Origin: Alkalihalobacillus alcalophilus ATCC 27647 = CGMCC 1.3604
Lineage (GTDB): Bacteria; Bacillota; Bacilli; Bacillales; Bacillaceae_D
Direction: 5' to 3'
Length of the DNA: 64,000 nucleotides
NCBI RefSeq assembly: GCF_000292245.2
Contig: NZ_ALPT02000007.1
Location: 1-64,000 of the forward strand
Of this stretch, positions 18,401-27,328 are shown piece by piece (within the stretch, counting starts at the first letter, position 1; every line of letters begins with the position of its first letter). The translations under genes and the position numbers were made by a program. The notes under the pieces were generated by a model, which was not told the origin of the DNA, did not search any database, and saw only the letters and a program-made list of their open reading frames with translations.

Positions 18401-20216
18401 TACCCGTTGCTCGGTTGTAAGCATTCGTATAATCAGCTTCCGGATAATCTCTTTCGTATGCAGGGATAGCCGACATAATATTCGTTCCAGGAGCTACAAC
18501 ATCTGGTTTAATGTCAAAATCAGGTGTTGAAGGTCCACGAGAACTAGACGAATTAATCTCATCTCCTGATGTTGTACTCTCTGTATAAGAACCAAAAGTG
18601 ACGGTTCCTGTTTGCGAGTCCGTTTCAGTAATTGCCTCCCTTAAGGCCTTTCCTTCAGCTGTCGACATATCAAACGTAGGGATAAACTCCAATGAAGTAC
18701 TTAAAAAAGCGCGTACTGGACCTTCTCCCTCTATATTGTTATGAATAAGCGCTGCCACTGCACCGGCTTCTTTAGCTGCTGCAATTTTCTCTACAAACGG
18801 AATCTCTCCACGAGAAATAAGGGCGACTTTCCCTTCTACATCTTTTCCTTCAAAATCAGCTGCATTACCGATGCCATCAATAGCGACGACCTCGTAAGTT
18901 CCTGTTAATGAATCTCTTGGATCATCACCATATGTCCAACCAAACATAGGCAGTTCACTCGTTTGGCTGTAATCTCCAGCTCCAACGGTTACTTCACCTT
19001 GTAATAATGTTTCTGGAACAGTTGAATTTCCAACCGATATTGCAAAAGCCGCAGAGGCTGGGCTGCCGATTGTTCCACGATTTGGACCGCTGTTTCCTGT
19101 TGCAACGACCGCTGTCACACCAGCTAAAGCCGCATTGTTAACGGCAATCGACCCTGGTGCCGTTTGACTACTATCAGCACCACCTAATGATAGATTGATA
19201 ATATCCATTCCTTCTTCTACTGATTTATCAATCGCTGCGATAATACCAGAAGTGGCACCACTTCCATATGCCCCTAACACACGGTAAGCATATAGTTCAA
19301 TTTTAGGAGCAATTCCCGTAATCCCGTAACTATTATTCCCTTGAGCCGCAATCGTACCAGCTACATGGGTCCCGTGAGAAGTATAAAAAGAACCACCATT
19401 CGAGTTATACTCTGGTCGATGATCAGGACGATCTAATGGTGATGTCTCATAAGGATCATCATCTGCTCTTTCACGGGCATAATCATTACCTGTATGTGGG
19501 ACAAAATTATAACCACCTTTATAAACACCCTCAAATTCTGGGTGATGGTAGTCGATTCCGGTATCAAGCACGGCTACTTTTACACCTTGCCCTTCATACC
19601 CCATATCCCAAAGCGTTGGTACTTCTAAATGAGGAGTACTATCACTCATCTGTGCCTCTACTGTTTCATCTCCACCTATCACTTCTAATGCGTGCACTTC
19701 ATAATCAGGCTGTACACTTACGACGCCCTCAGCTTCTAAAAGAGTTTCTAATTCATCCGCCTTCACCTTCATGGACATCCCATTAAAAGTCTGGTTATAT
19801 GTAAACTCTTTTTTATAGTCTACTTTCTTTTTGGCTAATTCTTTTTCAAATGAATCCTGTTGAGCTTCCACTTTATTCTTAACACTTGCAGATTGAGCAA
19901 CTGTGAAGACTTCTCCTTCAACTTCTTTTTTTCCCTGCTCTAGTGCGACTGGAGGCTCCGATAATTGAACAATAACCGCAACTTCCTTGTCCCCACTTAA
20001 GTCCTTTAGTTCAGGGTGTAACTTAGGTACCTGTGCAAGTATATCTTCCTGCTCAGCAATCATTTCTTTCATCTGCAAAATGCTTTCGTCAACACCTACA
20101 AATTCCCGAGCATCTCGATCAACATTTGCTGATACTATAATAGGGTTTAAAACCGTTAATAATAGAGTAAAGATTAAAAAACTACTAAATAGTTTACTAA
20201 ACTTCTTTTTCGACAA
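15402..20216 (-). CDS. Cell-wall-anchored subtilisin-like serine protease (Vpr-like) with five C-terminal repeats
   Basis: This 1604-residue protein has a signal peptide, an inhibitor I9 propeptide, and an S8 domain with Asp in AVLDTGIDYHHPEF (about 218), His in SHGTHVAG (about 281) and Ser in GTSMATPHVA. A PA insert (KVALISRGEIPF...) lies inside the S8 domain, and Fn3-like domains follow. Then come five repeats of about 87 residues, each opening near TPSTVEPTEGP and ending near NGTYTVYVKN. An acidic EDPDKEDPVK-type stalk leads to the sorting signal LPDTA plus a membrane helix and a basic tail. LPDTA suits a class D sortase. A frame opens at 20318, but the TTG at 20216 has GAGGGGGAAG before it and begins the signal peptide. 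It is secreted, self-processed and wall-bound, and probably degrades extracellular protein. Confidence 0.92.
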   Translation of the reverse strand: MSKKKFSKLFSSFLIFTLLLTVLNPIIVSANVDRDAREFVGVDESILQMKEMIAEQEDILAQVPKLHPELKDLSGDKEVAVIVQLSEPPVALEQGKKEVEGEVFTVAQSASVKNKVEAQQDSFEKELAKKKVDYKKEFTYNQTFNGMSMKVKADELETLLEAEGVVSVQPDYEVHALEVIGGDETVEAQMSDSTPHLEVPTLWDMGYEGQGVKVAVLDTGIDYHHPEFEGVYKGGYNFVPHTGNDYARERADDDPYETSPLDRPDHRPEYNSNGGSFYTSHGTHVAGTIAAQGNNSYGITGIAPKIELYAYRVLGAYGSGATSGIIAAIDKSVEEGMDIINLSLGGADSSQTAPGSIAVNNAALAGVTAVVATGNSGPNRGTIGSPASAAFAISVGNSTVPETLLQGEVTVGAGDYSQTSELPMFGWTYGDDPRDSLTGTYEVVAIDGIGNAADFEGKDVEGKVALISRGEIPFVEKIAAAKEAGAVAALIHNNIEGEGPVRAFLSTSLEFIPTFDMSTAEGKALREAITETDSQTGTVTFGSYTESTTSGDEINSSSSRGPSTPDFDIKPDVVAPGTNIMSAIPAYERDYPEADYTNAYNRATGTSMATPHVAAIAALLKQKNPDWTPFDIKVAISNTAKQLDTTRFDVFAQGPGLVQPVKAATTNALAYSLGTTEFQDEEHDNIKGTVTFGKVEPDPENERTVTREIYVKNLVSTESEFDVSVEVTKNGTGDMAGANVTVDANSFTLSDEHLLTVTLNVPSGEGAAGNELLGYIHLKSDTTELLLPFAAEFSTEQGPTGIAYYELVDDVISPNGDGKRDTTSLEFELYNEHPAMIIEVWDLANPQGGPYGDGYIGYLASGNISAGAWTLPINGTFYDWEDEELKPIPDGVYTVDFNQYSSGAPDLLAWDGPLFVKASSPEVVFDTVDEEIEGTEYELTGTVLDKFVDFGNNIDWGMHGIPYDVNDMITVTYELADGAGNDEGNGTLALERDGTFAIPLTDLTPGEKQLTLTVYDAGENSTEEIITFNVKEEEEEVVEDFTVTLTPSTTEPTEGPVTISIETDSVVDLTELKWLQGEKTAGDFAEAGNAIDFDAKSFEVSENGAYTVYAKNEQEVEAVKVIVVDNITEAQEPVAVTLTPSTVEPTEGPLTVTVETDSTAELVAMKWLLGEKTVEDFAHEGENISLEESSFEVTANGTYTVFVENSLGVQAVQTITVENITEPNQESFSIDLTASTKELTEGPVTITVDTNTEAELVSIKWLQGEKEVLDFAEAGNEVDLDAKSFDVTENGTYTVYVKNDLDVEEVQTITITNIIDPNLAPVEVTLTPSTTDPTEGPITITVDTDSELDLVAMKWLQGEKEVADFAEAGHTIDLAEKSFEVSENGTYTVYVKNSADVEAVQVIEVDNITEPAVEPELTLIPSTVEPTEGPITVTVETDADVEALKWLSGELTVSDFAEAGQDIDLETKAFQVTENGTYTVYLKDALGFEVVQSITINNIKEVEEDPVTEDPDKEDPVKEDPSKEDPDKEDPVKEDPKTESPTKEAPKDKDSNVKDKETGKDVSGSGSDKKLPDTATNTYNLIALGVTLLLIGALAMSVRTRRRA

Positions 20217-20681
20217 AACTCTTCCCCCTCTTAAATATAAACTAATGACAAATACTGCTAGTTTTATGCTTTTTCCGACCCCTCCCCTATTTTTATACAT
20301 TGGTAAAAAATAGAACAATCACATGGTATCATATGGATAATACATGAGTAAATATTTTTTCAGAATACTTATAACCTTTTGATTAAAAAGAAAATAGATA
20401 CTATTTACCTATTTTCCAATAATAAAGTGACTTACTAATGAAAGCAGTCAAAGCAGCTTACATAAGAGAATACTATAAAGAACTAGGTTGATAGACTTAG
20501 TTCTAGACCGGTGCCTGTCACCTCTCGATTTATGTCGAATAATGATCAATTTTAGAGCCACTATGTGAAATTTTGTGAGTTTCTTGTTATTTATGTAAAT
20601 TTTCATTTGATGATTGGTACTCATATGGTTTTTATTCTAGACTGTGGTAAACCATACTTTCATTTAACTAGCTCGACTTTT

Positions 20682-21150
20682 TTATTACTTATATCCTATT
20701 TTTCGCACCTTAATTTGGCCATTTCGACTTTTTATTACCTATCTCCATTTATTCGCACCTTAATTTGGGTAGAGCGACATTCTTATTACTTATCTCCTAT
20801 TTTTTGCACCGTAATTTGGGTAGAGCGACATTTTTATTACTTATCTCCTGTTTTTCGCACCTTAATTTGGCTAGGGCGAATTCTTCATTCCTTATCCTCC
20901 GTTTTTCGTACCGTATTTTCGACAGCGCAAATTTTTCATTTCTTATCCTCCGTTTTTCGCACCATATTTGGGCCAGGGAGCCTTTTTCATTCCTTATCCT
21001 CCGTTTTTCGTACCGTAATTTGGCTAGGGAGAATTTTTCATTCCTTATCCTCCGTTTTTCGTACCCTATTTTCACCAGGGAGAATTTTCATTCCTTATCC
21101 TCCATTTTTCGCACCTTAATTTCCTCAGGGCCACTTTTTCATTACCAATC
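20682..21150. repeat. 51-bp tandem repeat array (10 units), upstream of the subtilase
   Basis: ATTAC/CATTCC cores recur near 20685, 20735, 20785, 20836, 20887, 20938, 20989, 21040, 21090 and 21141, steps of 51 bp with two steps of 50. Each is followed by TCCGTTTTTCGTACCGTAATTTGG-like sequence. The period is divisible by three, so long open frames cross it on both strands. Their proteins are only low-complexity repeats without ribosome sites and are not called as genes. The 20319-20680 stretch before it holds the subtilase upstream region and a GGTGCCTGTCACC motif at 20513, with no gene seen. Confidence 0.92.
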
Positions 21151-21172
21151 CCGCTCATCAACACTCTTCACA

Positions 21173-21215
21173 GCAAAAAAAGTTCGACAAGTGCCTGTGC
21201 TCACTTGTCGAACTT
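21173..21215 (-). terminator. Terminator built from the GACAAGTG palindrome
   Basis: The perfect 14-bp arms AAGTTCGACAAGTG (21180-21193) and CACTTGTCGAACTT (21202-21215) flank an eight-base loop. On the minus strand the hairpin is followed by seven T residues. It lies 19 bases beyond the stop of the gene at 21234. A third copy of the arm (GAACTTGTCGAACTT) lies between. This copy of the dispersed repeat is a convincing terminator. Confidence 0.85.
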
Positions 21216-21233
21216 GAACTTGTCGAACTTAAA

Positions 21234-22277
21234 TTACCTTTCGGCTGATTCGATAATTTGCTCGAGTACTTTTTGATTTTGGTAACCATCATAAAATGTC
21301 GGTGTTCCTTCTTGTTGATTGCCCTTTACTAAATCGAGAAAATCCTGCCATTGCTGTTTTCGATATAGTTCAGGAACTTTCTTCGTTCGAAAGGAGGGGC
21401 TTACTTCATTCTCTTCTTTAATACAAAGCTCGATCTCATCAGGACGTTCACAGTTAATATGAATCGTCCCATAATCACCGTATATCATGACCTCATGTTG
21501 GTTCCCCGAGCCAATCGCATTTCTCGATGTTACAAAATTACCTAAAACATTATTTTCTAGTATGGCTTGAAAACTCGCATAATCATCGACATCCACTTTT
21601 TTCATTTCTCCACTGATTGGGTCTCTTCTTTCATGAATAAAGGTTCCCATTAATGCCGACACAGAACGAAATTCGCCAATTAAAAATCTAGCACTATCAA
21701 TCATATGAGCCCCTAGATCCCCTAATGCCCCCGTCCCTGAACTCGCTTTATTAAAGCGCCAAGCATAGGGACTTTCAAATAGGGCGGCTCCACCAGACTG
21801 TAAATAACGAATATCCACATGACGAATCGTTCCAATTTTATTTTCTTTTATTAAATTTCTCGCATAACGAAAAGAGGGAATATAACGGTAACTAAAACCG
21901 ACCATACACGGGATTGGTTGCTTTTCATATAAAACCGCTAATTTCTCTGCTTCTTCAAAGTTTAAAGTAAAGGGCTTTTCTGTCATAAGTGGTTTTTGAT
22001 AGCGAATACATAATTCAATAACTTTCGCATGCAAGTTATTTGGCACTACCGAGACAATTGCCTCGACATCTGGATTGGCAATTAAGTCTTCAATCTCTTG
22101 AAATCTCTTCTCTGAACCAATTCTCTCTAGTTCCCCAACTTTATTTAACTGTTCTTGGTTCACATCACAAATAGCAACCAGTTGGAGCTCGTCTATTTCG
22201 GAAATAAAATGACGATGTGCATTTGACATGCCTCCAAGACCAATTAACCCAACTTTTATGACATCATTCTTCTTCAT
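21234..22277 (-). CDS. Gfo/Idh/MocA family oxidoreductase
   Basis: The 347-residue protein has the NAD-binding motif VGLIGLGGMSNAHRHF and the signature PLMTEKPFTLNF with the catalytic lysine. The second domain carries GALGDLGAHMIDSARFLIGE, a frequent pattern in the family. The frame extends to 22367, but that extension only translates a copy of the GACAGGCACC repeat. The ATG at 22277 has AGGAGG upstream. It follows the AraC regulator and binding-protein/permease genes, so it likely oxidises a sugar taken up by that importer. Confidence 0.88.
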   Translation of the reverse strand: MKKNDVIKVGLIGLGGMSNAHRHFISEIDELQLVAICDVNQEQLNKVGELERIGSEKRFQEIEDLIANPDVEAIVSVVPNNLHAKVIELCIRYQKPLMTEKPFTLNFEEAEKLAVLYEKQPIPCMVGFSYRYIPSFRYARNLIKENKIGTIRHVDIRYLQSGGAALFESPYAWRFNKASSGTGALGDLGAHMIDSARFLIGEFRSVSALMGTFIHERRDPISGEMKKVDVDDYASFQAILENNVLGNFVTSRNAIGSGNQHEVMIYGDYGTIHINCERPDEIELCIKEENEVSPSFRTKKVPELYRKQQWQDFLDLVKGNQQEGTPTFYDGYQNQKVLEQIIESAER

Positions 22278-22289
22278 AACTCTTCCTCC

Positions 22290-22350
22290 TGTCGACAAAT
22301 TTCGGGTGGTGCCTGTCACCTGTCTAAACATATTTCGACAAGTGACAGGC
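22290..22350. repeat. Two copies of the GGTGCCTGTCACC motif in opposite orientation
   Basis: GGTGCCTGTCACCTGTC at about 22304 and GACAAGTGACAGGCACC at about 22338 face each other between the AraC gene's stop and the oxidoreductase start. They match the ends of the MITE-like element at 30732, here with almost nothing between them. Confidence 0.7.
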
Positions 22351-22368
22351 ACCTCTCCTAACCCCACT

Positions 22369-24603
22369 CTACTTCTGCGCTTTTCTGTATTCTCCGGGTG
22401 CCATGTTTTCTAATTTTTTGAATGAGCGTGTAAAGCTATTAGCATTAATATATCCAACCTGTTCGGCAACCAATTTAATCGGGTCCTTCCCTTCAACCAA
22501 CAGCTGCTTTGCCTTATTGATTCGAAGTCTTTCTAAATAAGCCGCAAAGTTCTCTCCCGTCTTCTTTTTGAAAAAGTGGCTGAAATTGGAGTAGGATAAG
22601 TTGAACTCATCAGCAAGTCTCTGCATGGAAATGCTCGCTTCCATATAATACTGATCCAAATAATGAAGCACTTCTTTTATATCTACTGAACCTTTAATAG
22701 GATCACTTTTTTGCAACTCGCTCGAAAGCTTCTGCCCCATTTTTCTGAGCTTTTCCTCAAGTGGTTCAACGTTTAATTCCTTTTCAGACATCGCATAGCA
22801 ATATTCTTCTTTGACTCCAAATTTGTTTAATTCTTTCGCCAATACATTATAAGTATTAATAAAGATAACTTTTAAAATAAAAATACTACTAACCTTTGTG
22901 CTCATTAAATCGATAAGCTTATTTAACTGGGCTTTAAACTGATCTTCATCTCGGCGAGTAATACTCAATTCAATGACTTGGATAATATCAAACAGCTGAC
23001 TCAGTACATTGGAACTTTTGACATCGATATGATCGTAGCCCACTACTTTTAAATCCTTGTTTAATATAGCCGACTCTAATGCTGCTAAACTATGAATATA
23101 GCTATTATTCAGGAGCTCAACCTCTTCAATTGTTCCAATCCCAACTCGAATATTTTCTTCCACTTCATGTAATTTATAATGATAAGGTTTAATCCGTTCC
23201 TCTTCATCAAAGGACAAAATCAGGATAAAATCTTCATGCCTCATTCCCTTAACCATATAACTAAATGTATGGTCTAACTCGCTATTTAAATCCATCATAC
23301 TTTTCAAAAGTGCTAATAACGAAATAATATTACGGTCTTCTGCATAAAAAGTGACACAACACACCTTTTTCCTCAACTGAATATTGTGATCAAGTGCTTG
23401 CTGAATCATCTCGTCATCCTTAGGCAAGGTTCCATTCAAACACTGGATCAAAAAATATTCTTTTGAAATGTTCTTATTCAACATCACTTTGCTGACTAAC
23501 TCTAAGTTCTCTTTATGCAAACTATCAAAAGCATAAGAAACGATTTCAAATTCATTTAATTCCTTAGAAGGCATAGATTGAACCGATGCTAGAGCCTTTT
23601 GGCGTAACTTACGAATAGGAGCATAATTGGTACGCATAAACAGAAAGATTAAAATAGCTTCGACTGTTAGAATTAATAAAACAAGCAAAAAAGTAACCGT
23701 TTTCAATTGATTGATTTTATATAAAATACTTTCTAATGGAGTCAAACTTATAAACTTTAAACCATATAATCTCGATTCTTGAAAATTGACCAAATAATGC
23801 TCACCAGAGATGGTCACACGCTCAATCAAGTGATTCGTATCTGCTAATATTTTGATAAAATCATTTTCGGTAAATTCGATTTCACTATTAGACATGGCTA
23901 GTAGATCATCATTTTTTCCAAACACAAAAAAATCGGGTTGAATATCTTCCTTCCCTTTCTGATTGAGGAAAAACTTCTGTTCAGGAATAACCAACATCAG
24001 AACTGCATATGAGTAGAGGTTTTGATACGGAACCGGCATCATAATCGTCACCGCATCGTAGGAACTATTAAATCTCCCTCCGACATTCACTTGTTCTGCT
24101 GGTCGAATGACAATTTCATTGATTTCATTCAATTCCCGCAACATCTCTTCTTTATCCCAGTCTGAATAATAGTAGGTACTCTGTCGTTCACTAAATTCTT
24201 CCTTACTATAGCTTCCAGGAAAAGAATAGAACATTCCCGATTCCTTACTATATAAAAGCGTCTTTTCAGCAAATGAATTATAACCAAACATTTTTTCCAT
24301 CTCTTGCATAATATGATACGTATTAAAACTATTAGCTTCAGAAAATAATTGGCTATTTAAGTGATTATTTTTATGAATCGCATCCGGGTAATTCCAAAAA
24401 ATCTCCATCTGTCTATCGATGTTGCTAACGGTTTGTGAGAGCATAGCATTCGAATTATCAATAGCAGTCTCTTGAATAATAGTAGAAGTTTGGGGATAAA
24501 AGTAAAACAATAAAAAAAGGATAGGCAATAAAAAGACAACAATATAAGAAACAAGATACTTTAAAAGGCCCTTTTGATTTTTATACCTTTTCCATAGTTC
24601 CAA
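22369..24603 (-). CDS. Membrane-anchored AraC family regulator with extracytoplasmic sensor (YesS-like)
   Basis: The 744-residue protein has a membrane helix near residues 14-36, an extracytoplasmic sensor of about 260 residues, and a second helix near 300-323 (VTFLLVLLILTVEAILIFLF). A cytoplasmic linker leads to a C-terminal AraC double helix-turn-helix (MQRLADEFNLSYSNFSHFFKK and DPIKLVAEQVGYINANSFTR). Such proteins sense a sugar outside the membrane and activate a neighbouring ABC importer operon. The start is a TTG at 24603 with GAGGGGG five bases upstream. The likely target is the 24785-28291 operon. Confidence 0.9.
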   Translation of the reverse strand: MELWKRYKNQKGLLKYLVSYIVVFLLPILFLLFYFYPQTSTIIQETAIDNSNAMLSQTVSNIDRQMEIFWNYPDAIHKNNHLNSQLFSEANSFNTYHIMQEMEKMFGYNSFAEKTLLYSKESGMFYSFPGSYSKEEFSERQSTYYYSDWDKEEMLRELNEINEIVIRPAEQVNVGGRFNSSYDAVTIMMPVPYQNLYSYAVLMLVIPEQKFFLNQKGKEDIQPDFFVFGKNDDLLAMSNSEIEFTENDFIKILADTNHLIERVTISGEHYLVNFQESRLYGLKFISLTPLESILYKINQLKTVTFLLVLLILTVEAILIFLFMRTNYAPIRKLRQKALASVQSMPSKELNEFEIVSYAFDSLHKENLELVSKVMLNKNISKEYFLIQCLNGTLPKDDEMIQQALDHNIQLRKKVCCVTFYAEDRNIISLLALLKSMMDLNSELDHTFSYMVKGMRHEDFILILSFDEEERIKPYHYKLHEVEENIRVGIGTIEEVELLNNSYIHSLAALESAILNKDLKVVGYDHIDVKSSNVLSQLFDIIQVIELSITRRDEDQFKAQLNKLIDLMSTKVSSIFILKVIFINTYNVLAKELNKFGVKEEYCYAMSEKELNVEPLEEKLRKMGQKLSSELQKSDPIKGSVDIKEVLHYLDQYYMEASISMQRLADEFNLSYSNFSHFFKKKTGENFAAYLERLRINKAKQLLVEGKDPIKLVAEQVGYINANSFTRSFKKLENMAPGEYRKAQK

Positions 24604-24723
24604 ATATACCCCCTCTTTCTACTTTGCACACACAGCATTTATTTAACAGATTAATACGTTCATTTTACTATATTTATAAGCGAGAAAACTCTTTCATTTC
24701 GCTAAAAATTGAGCGCTATTTTA

Positions 24724-24773
24724 AAAGGAGCTACTCCATAAGGTCATCAGCATAACCTTATGGGAGCCCCTTA
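24724..24773 (-). terminator. Terminator of the sugar importer operon
   Basis: On the minus strand GGGGCTCCCATAAGGT pairs with ACCTTATGGAGTAGCTCC around a ten-base loop, followed by TTTTAAAAT. It lies 12 bases after the binding-protein stop and separates the importer genes from the AraC gene. Confidence 0.85.
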
Positions 24774-24784
24774 TTTCTTGACTG

Positions 24785-26353
24785 TTAATATTGGCTGTCG
24801 AGAGCGTTTTGATAGATTTCTTTATATCTAGTTAATCCCATATTATTTAGGTTTTCTAGATAGTTATCCCATTCAGCTTCAATTCCACCAGCACTAATCC
24901 ACTCCGCCCACTTACTAGAGATTAAATTATCTAGATCGGTTCGAATGATACTTAATTCATTATCATCTTCTTTTGTAAACTTTAATGGAGGTAGGACATT
25001 GTCTCCATCTGGATAATAGGAAGTTAAAATTTGATCCTGTTCCATTCTTTCCGCAACGGTTGGTGGTGCGGCAATTCTTTCATCTAATTCATCTGGAACA
25101 TACATTAATCCATGATCAACAAGAGCATTGGTCCATTTCCACTCGTCCTCACTCGTACCTTCAGGAGGGGCAAGAACTGTGTATTGATTATCATTTTGTT
25201 CTACACCAATTCCAAAAGAACCATAGTATCCTTGGGCAGACGCTTCTTCGGAATAAAAGCCATCTAACCATTTAATCGCTGCTTCTGGGTTTTCTGCACT
25301 TGCTGTGATGACCGCTTTGTTGGTTTGTGTTTTCATTCCTAAAGGATCTGCTGGCCATAATGGTGCCAAGCCTGCTTCTGCTGCAAAAGGGGCGACCACT
25401 TCATATTGCTCACTCCAGTTCCCTACACGCTGCTCAAACGACCAGCCAATTGTAAAACCAACTGTGGCTGCTTCGGTATTCTGTGAACGCGAGAAAAACT
25501 GAGCCCAATCTTGGGTGAAAACCTCTTGATTCACCAATCCTTCAGAGTAGAGTTTATGCAGAAACGTCACAAGCTCTTTGTAATCTTCTGTTTCCGGTAA
25601 AAAGACATGTTCGCCATCTTTAACGGTATTATACCAATCTGTATGTGCAGCATAATTACCAAATGCACCGATTAATGCCATCGCACTATAAGGTCCTTGG
25701 TCTGGTGCCCAGTCAAAAGGAATTTCATCGGCTTTTCCATTTCCATTAGGATCGTCTTCTTTAAACGCTTTCAATACTTCATAAAATTCATCAAAAGTCG
25801 TTGGTGCCTCAAGTCCAAGGTTATCCAACCATTCTTGATTCATCATCGGTATGACACTACTTGATGGGCGATGCGGAAGAACAGCGGGCAATCCATAAAT
25901 TTCTCCATCTATCGTTGTCGCTAGCTCCTTCACTTCTGGCATCTCTTCAAACATCCTTTTAATATTAGGAGCATGTTCTTCGATTAGATCACCGAGAGGA
26001 AGGAACTGACTGTTAAAAGTCGCGATATCATCATTTCCAATTGCACTTATAAACACATCAGGCAAATTTCCACTAGCAAGAATCGGGTTCTTCTGCTCAT
26101 CCCAACCACTTCTAACTTCTGTCCATTCAATCTCCACTCCAGCCTGCTCCGAAATATCCGTGATATAAGGAATTTCATCCATATTCTTCGTTAACGAATT
26201 AAGGACGGCCAAAACTTCTAGCTTCGTTTTTTCATCAGAAGTTGTTCCACCTTCTGTATTCCCCTCTGTAGAAGATGGACTGCATCCCGCAATCAAAGCA
26301 CTTGTCATTACAGCCGCTAACATTGTTGTGAGCATTTTCTTAGATTTTTTCAT
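24785..26353 (-). CDS. Extracellular carbohydrate-binding lipoprotein (LplA-like, family 1)
   Basis: The 522-residue protein begins with a lipoprotein signal whose lipobox is LIAGC (Cys near residue 24), followed by a Ser/Thr/Gly linker. Segments such as DDPNGNGKADEIPFDWAP are typical of large family 1 binding proteins partnered with LplB/LplC permeases. A calcium-site-like DPNGNGKADE segment is visible. It would capture an oligosaccharide or polysaccharide fragment outside the cell. It is the last gene of the operon, before the terminator. Confidence 0.9.
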   Translation of the reverse strand: MKKSKKMLTTMLAAVMTSALIAGCSPSSTEGNTEGGTTSDEKTKLEVLAVLNSLTKNMDEIPYITDISEQAGVEIEWTEVRSGWDEQKNPILASGNLPDVFISAIGNDDIATFNSQFLPLGDLIEEHAPNIKRMFEEMPEVKELATTIDGEIYGLPAVLPHRPSSSVIPMMNQEWLDNLGLEAPTTFDEFYEVLKAFKEDDPNGNGKADEIPFDWAPDQGPYSAMALIGAFGNYAAHTDWYNTVKDGEHVFLPETEDYKELVTFLHKLYSEGLVNQEVFTQDWAQFFSRSQNTEAATVGFTIGWSFEQRVGNWSEQYEVVAPFAAEAGLAPLWPADPLGMKTQTNKAVITASAENPEAAIKWLDGFYSEEASAQGYYGSFGIGVEQNDNQYTVLAPPEGTSEDEWKWTNALVDHGLMYVPDELDERIAAPPTVAERMEQDQILTSYYPDGDNVLPPLKFTKEDDNELSIIRTDLDNLISSKWAEWISAGGIEAEWDNYLENLNNMGLTRYKEIYQNALDSQY

Positions 26354-26407
26354 TAAAACAATCCTCTCTTTTATGTTTTTTATATATGCTTCCTTGCCAA
26401 CATTTCA

Positions 26408-27310
26408 TTAGTCTTTTAAAGAGCCAATCATGACGCCTTTTTCAAAATACTTCTGAACAAACGGGAATAACGCAATAATTGGCACAGAGGAAACGACAAT
26501 AACCCCGTATTTAATTAAATCTCCTTTTTGCTGTGCGGTCACATCGCCTGTACTCATCATCGCTCCCCCAGAACCACTACTAAATGTCTGATTCATGACA
26601 AGGATATCTCTTAACACTAATTGTAATGGATACAACTTCGAATCATTTAAATAAATCAACGCTTTCATATATTCATTCCAATACCCAACAGCATAATAGA
26701 GCATCATCACAGCCAAAAGGGCTTTAGAAAGCGGAATAGCAATTCGAATAAAAAACTGAAAATCGGAACAGCCATCGAGTTTTGCTGACTCTAATAACTC
26801 TTTTGGAATACTTGTTTGAAAGAACACCCTTGTTATGACTAGATTAAAGACATTAACAGAAAAGGGAATTAACATCACCCAAATCGTATTCGTTAAACCA
26901 AACTGCTGAACGGTTAAGTACGTTGGAATTAACCCCCCACTAAAAAACATCGTAAATACAAAGAATATCATTAAATATTTCCTTGGTTTAAAATCCGCTC
27001 TTGAAAGGGCATACCCTGCTGGAATCGTAAAAAGTAAACTAAATAACGTTCCACCAATTGTATAAATGAGCGTATTTTTGAGCCCTCTCCAAATCCTTTC
27101 ATCACTCAATATCTCCTGATACCCAGCAAACGTGATATTTCTTGGGTATAACCAAACATCCCCATTGGCAACAGATGCAGGGTTGCTGATAGAAGCAATT
27201 ACTACAAAATAAACAGGGTACAGAGTTGCGATAAGCAAGCCCGTACAAATCAATGCGAGCATGACTTTGAAAAACAGATCGGAGGAAGAGTCCTTAATGG
27301 TCGTATTCAT
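26408..27310 (-). CDS. Carbohydrate ABC transporter permease (LplC/YtcP-like)
   Basis: The 300-residue protein has six predicted membrane helices and the EAA loop ELLESAKLDGCSDFQFFIRIA. The N-terminal helix and the periplasmic WLYPRNITFAGY segment are typical of MalG-type subunits. It pairs with the MalF-type subunit encoded immediately upstream. No ATPase gene is present in this operon; importers of this class in Bacillaceae often share a general MsmX-type ATPase encoded elsewhere. Confidence 0.92.
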   Translation of the reverse strand: MNTTIKDSSSDLFFKVMLALICTGLLIATLYPVYFVVIASISNPASVANGDVWLYPRNITFAGYQEILSDERIWRGLKNTLIYTIGGTLFSLLFTIPAGYALSRADFKPRKYLMIFFVFTMFFSGGLIPTYLTVQQFGLTNTIWVMLIPFSVNVFNLVITRVFFQTSIPKELLESAKLDGCSDFQFFIRIAIPLSKALLAVMMLYYAVGYWNEYMKALIYLNDSKLYPLQLVLRDILVMNQTFSSGSGGAMMSTGDVTAQQKGDLIKYGVIVVSSVPIIALFPFVQKYFEKGVMIGSLKD

Positions 27311-27328
27311 TTATAAGATTCCCTCCTT

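Noticed and set aside
20565..21217. Long open frames on both strands across the upstream 51-bp array (up to 184 residues)
   Set aside because: They exist because the repeat period is a multiple of three. The proteins are low-complexity repeats of the array and have no ribosome sites.
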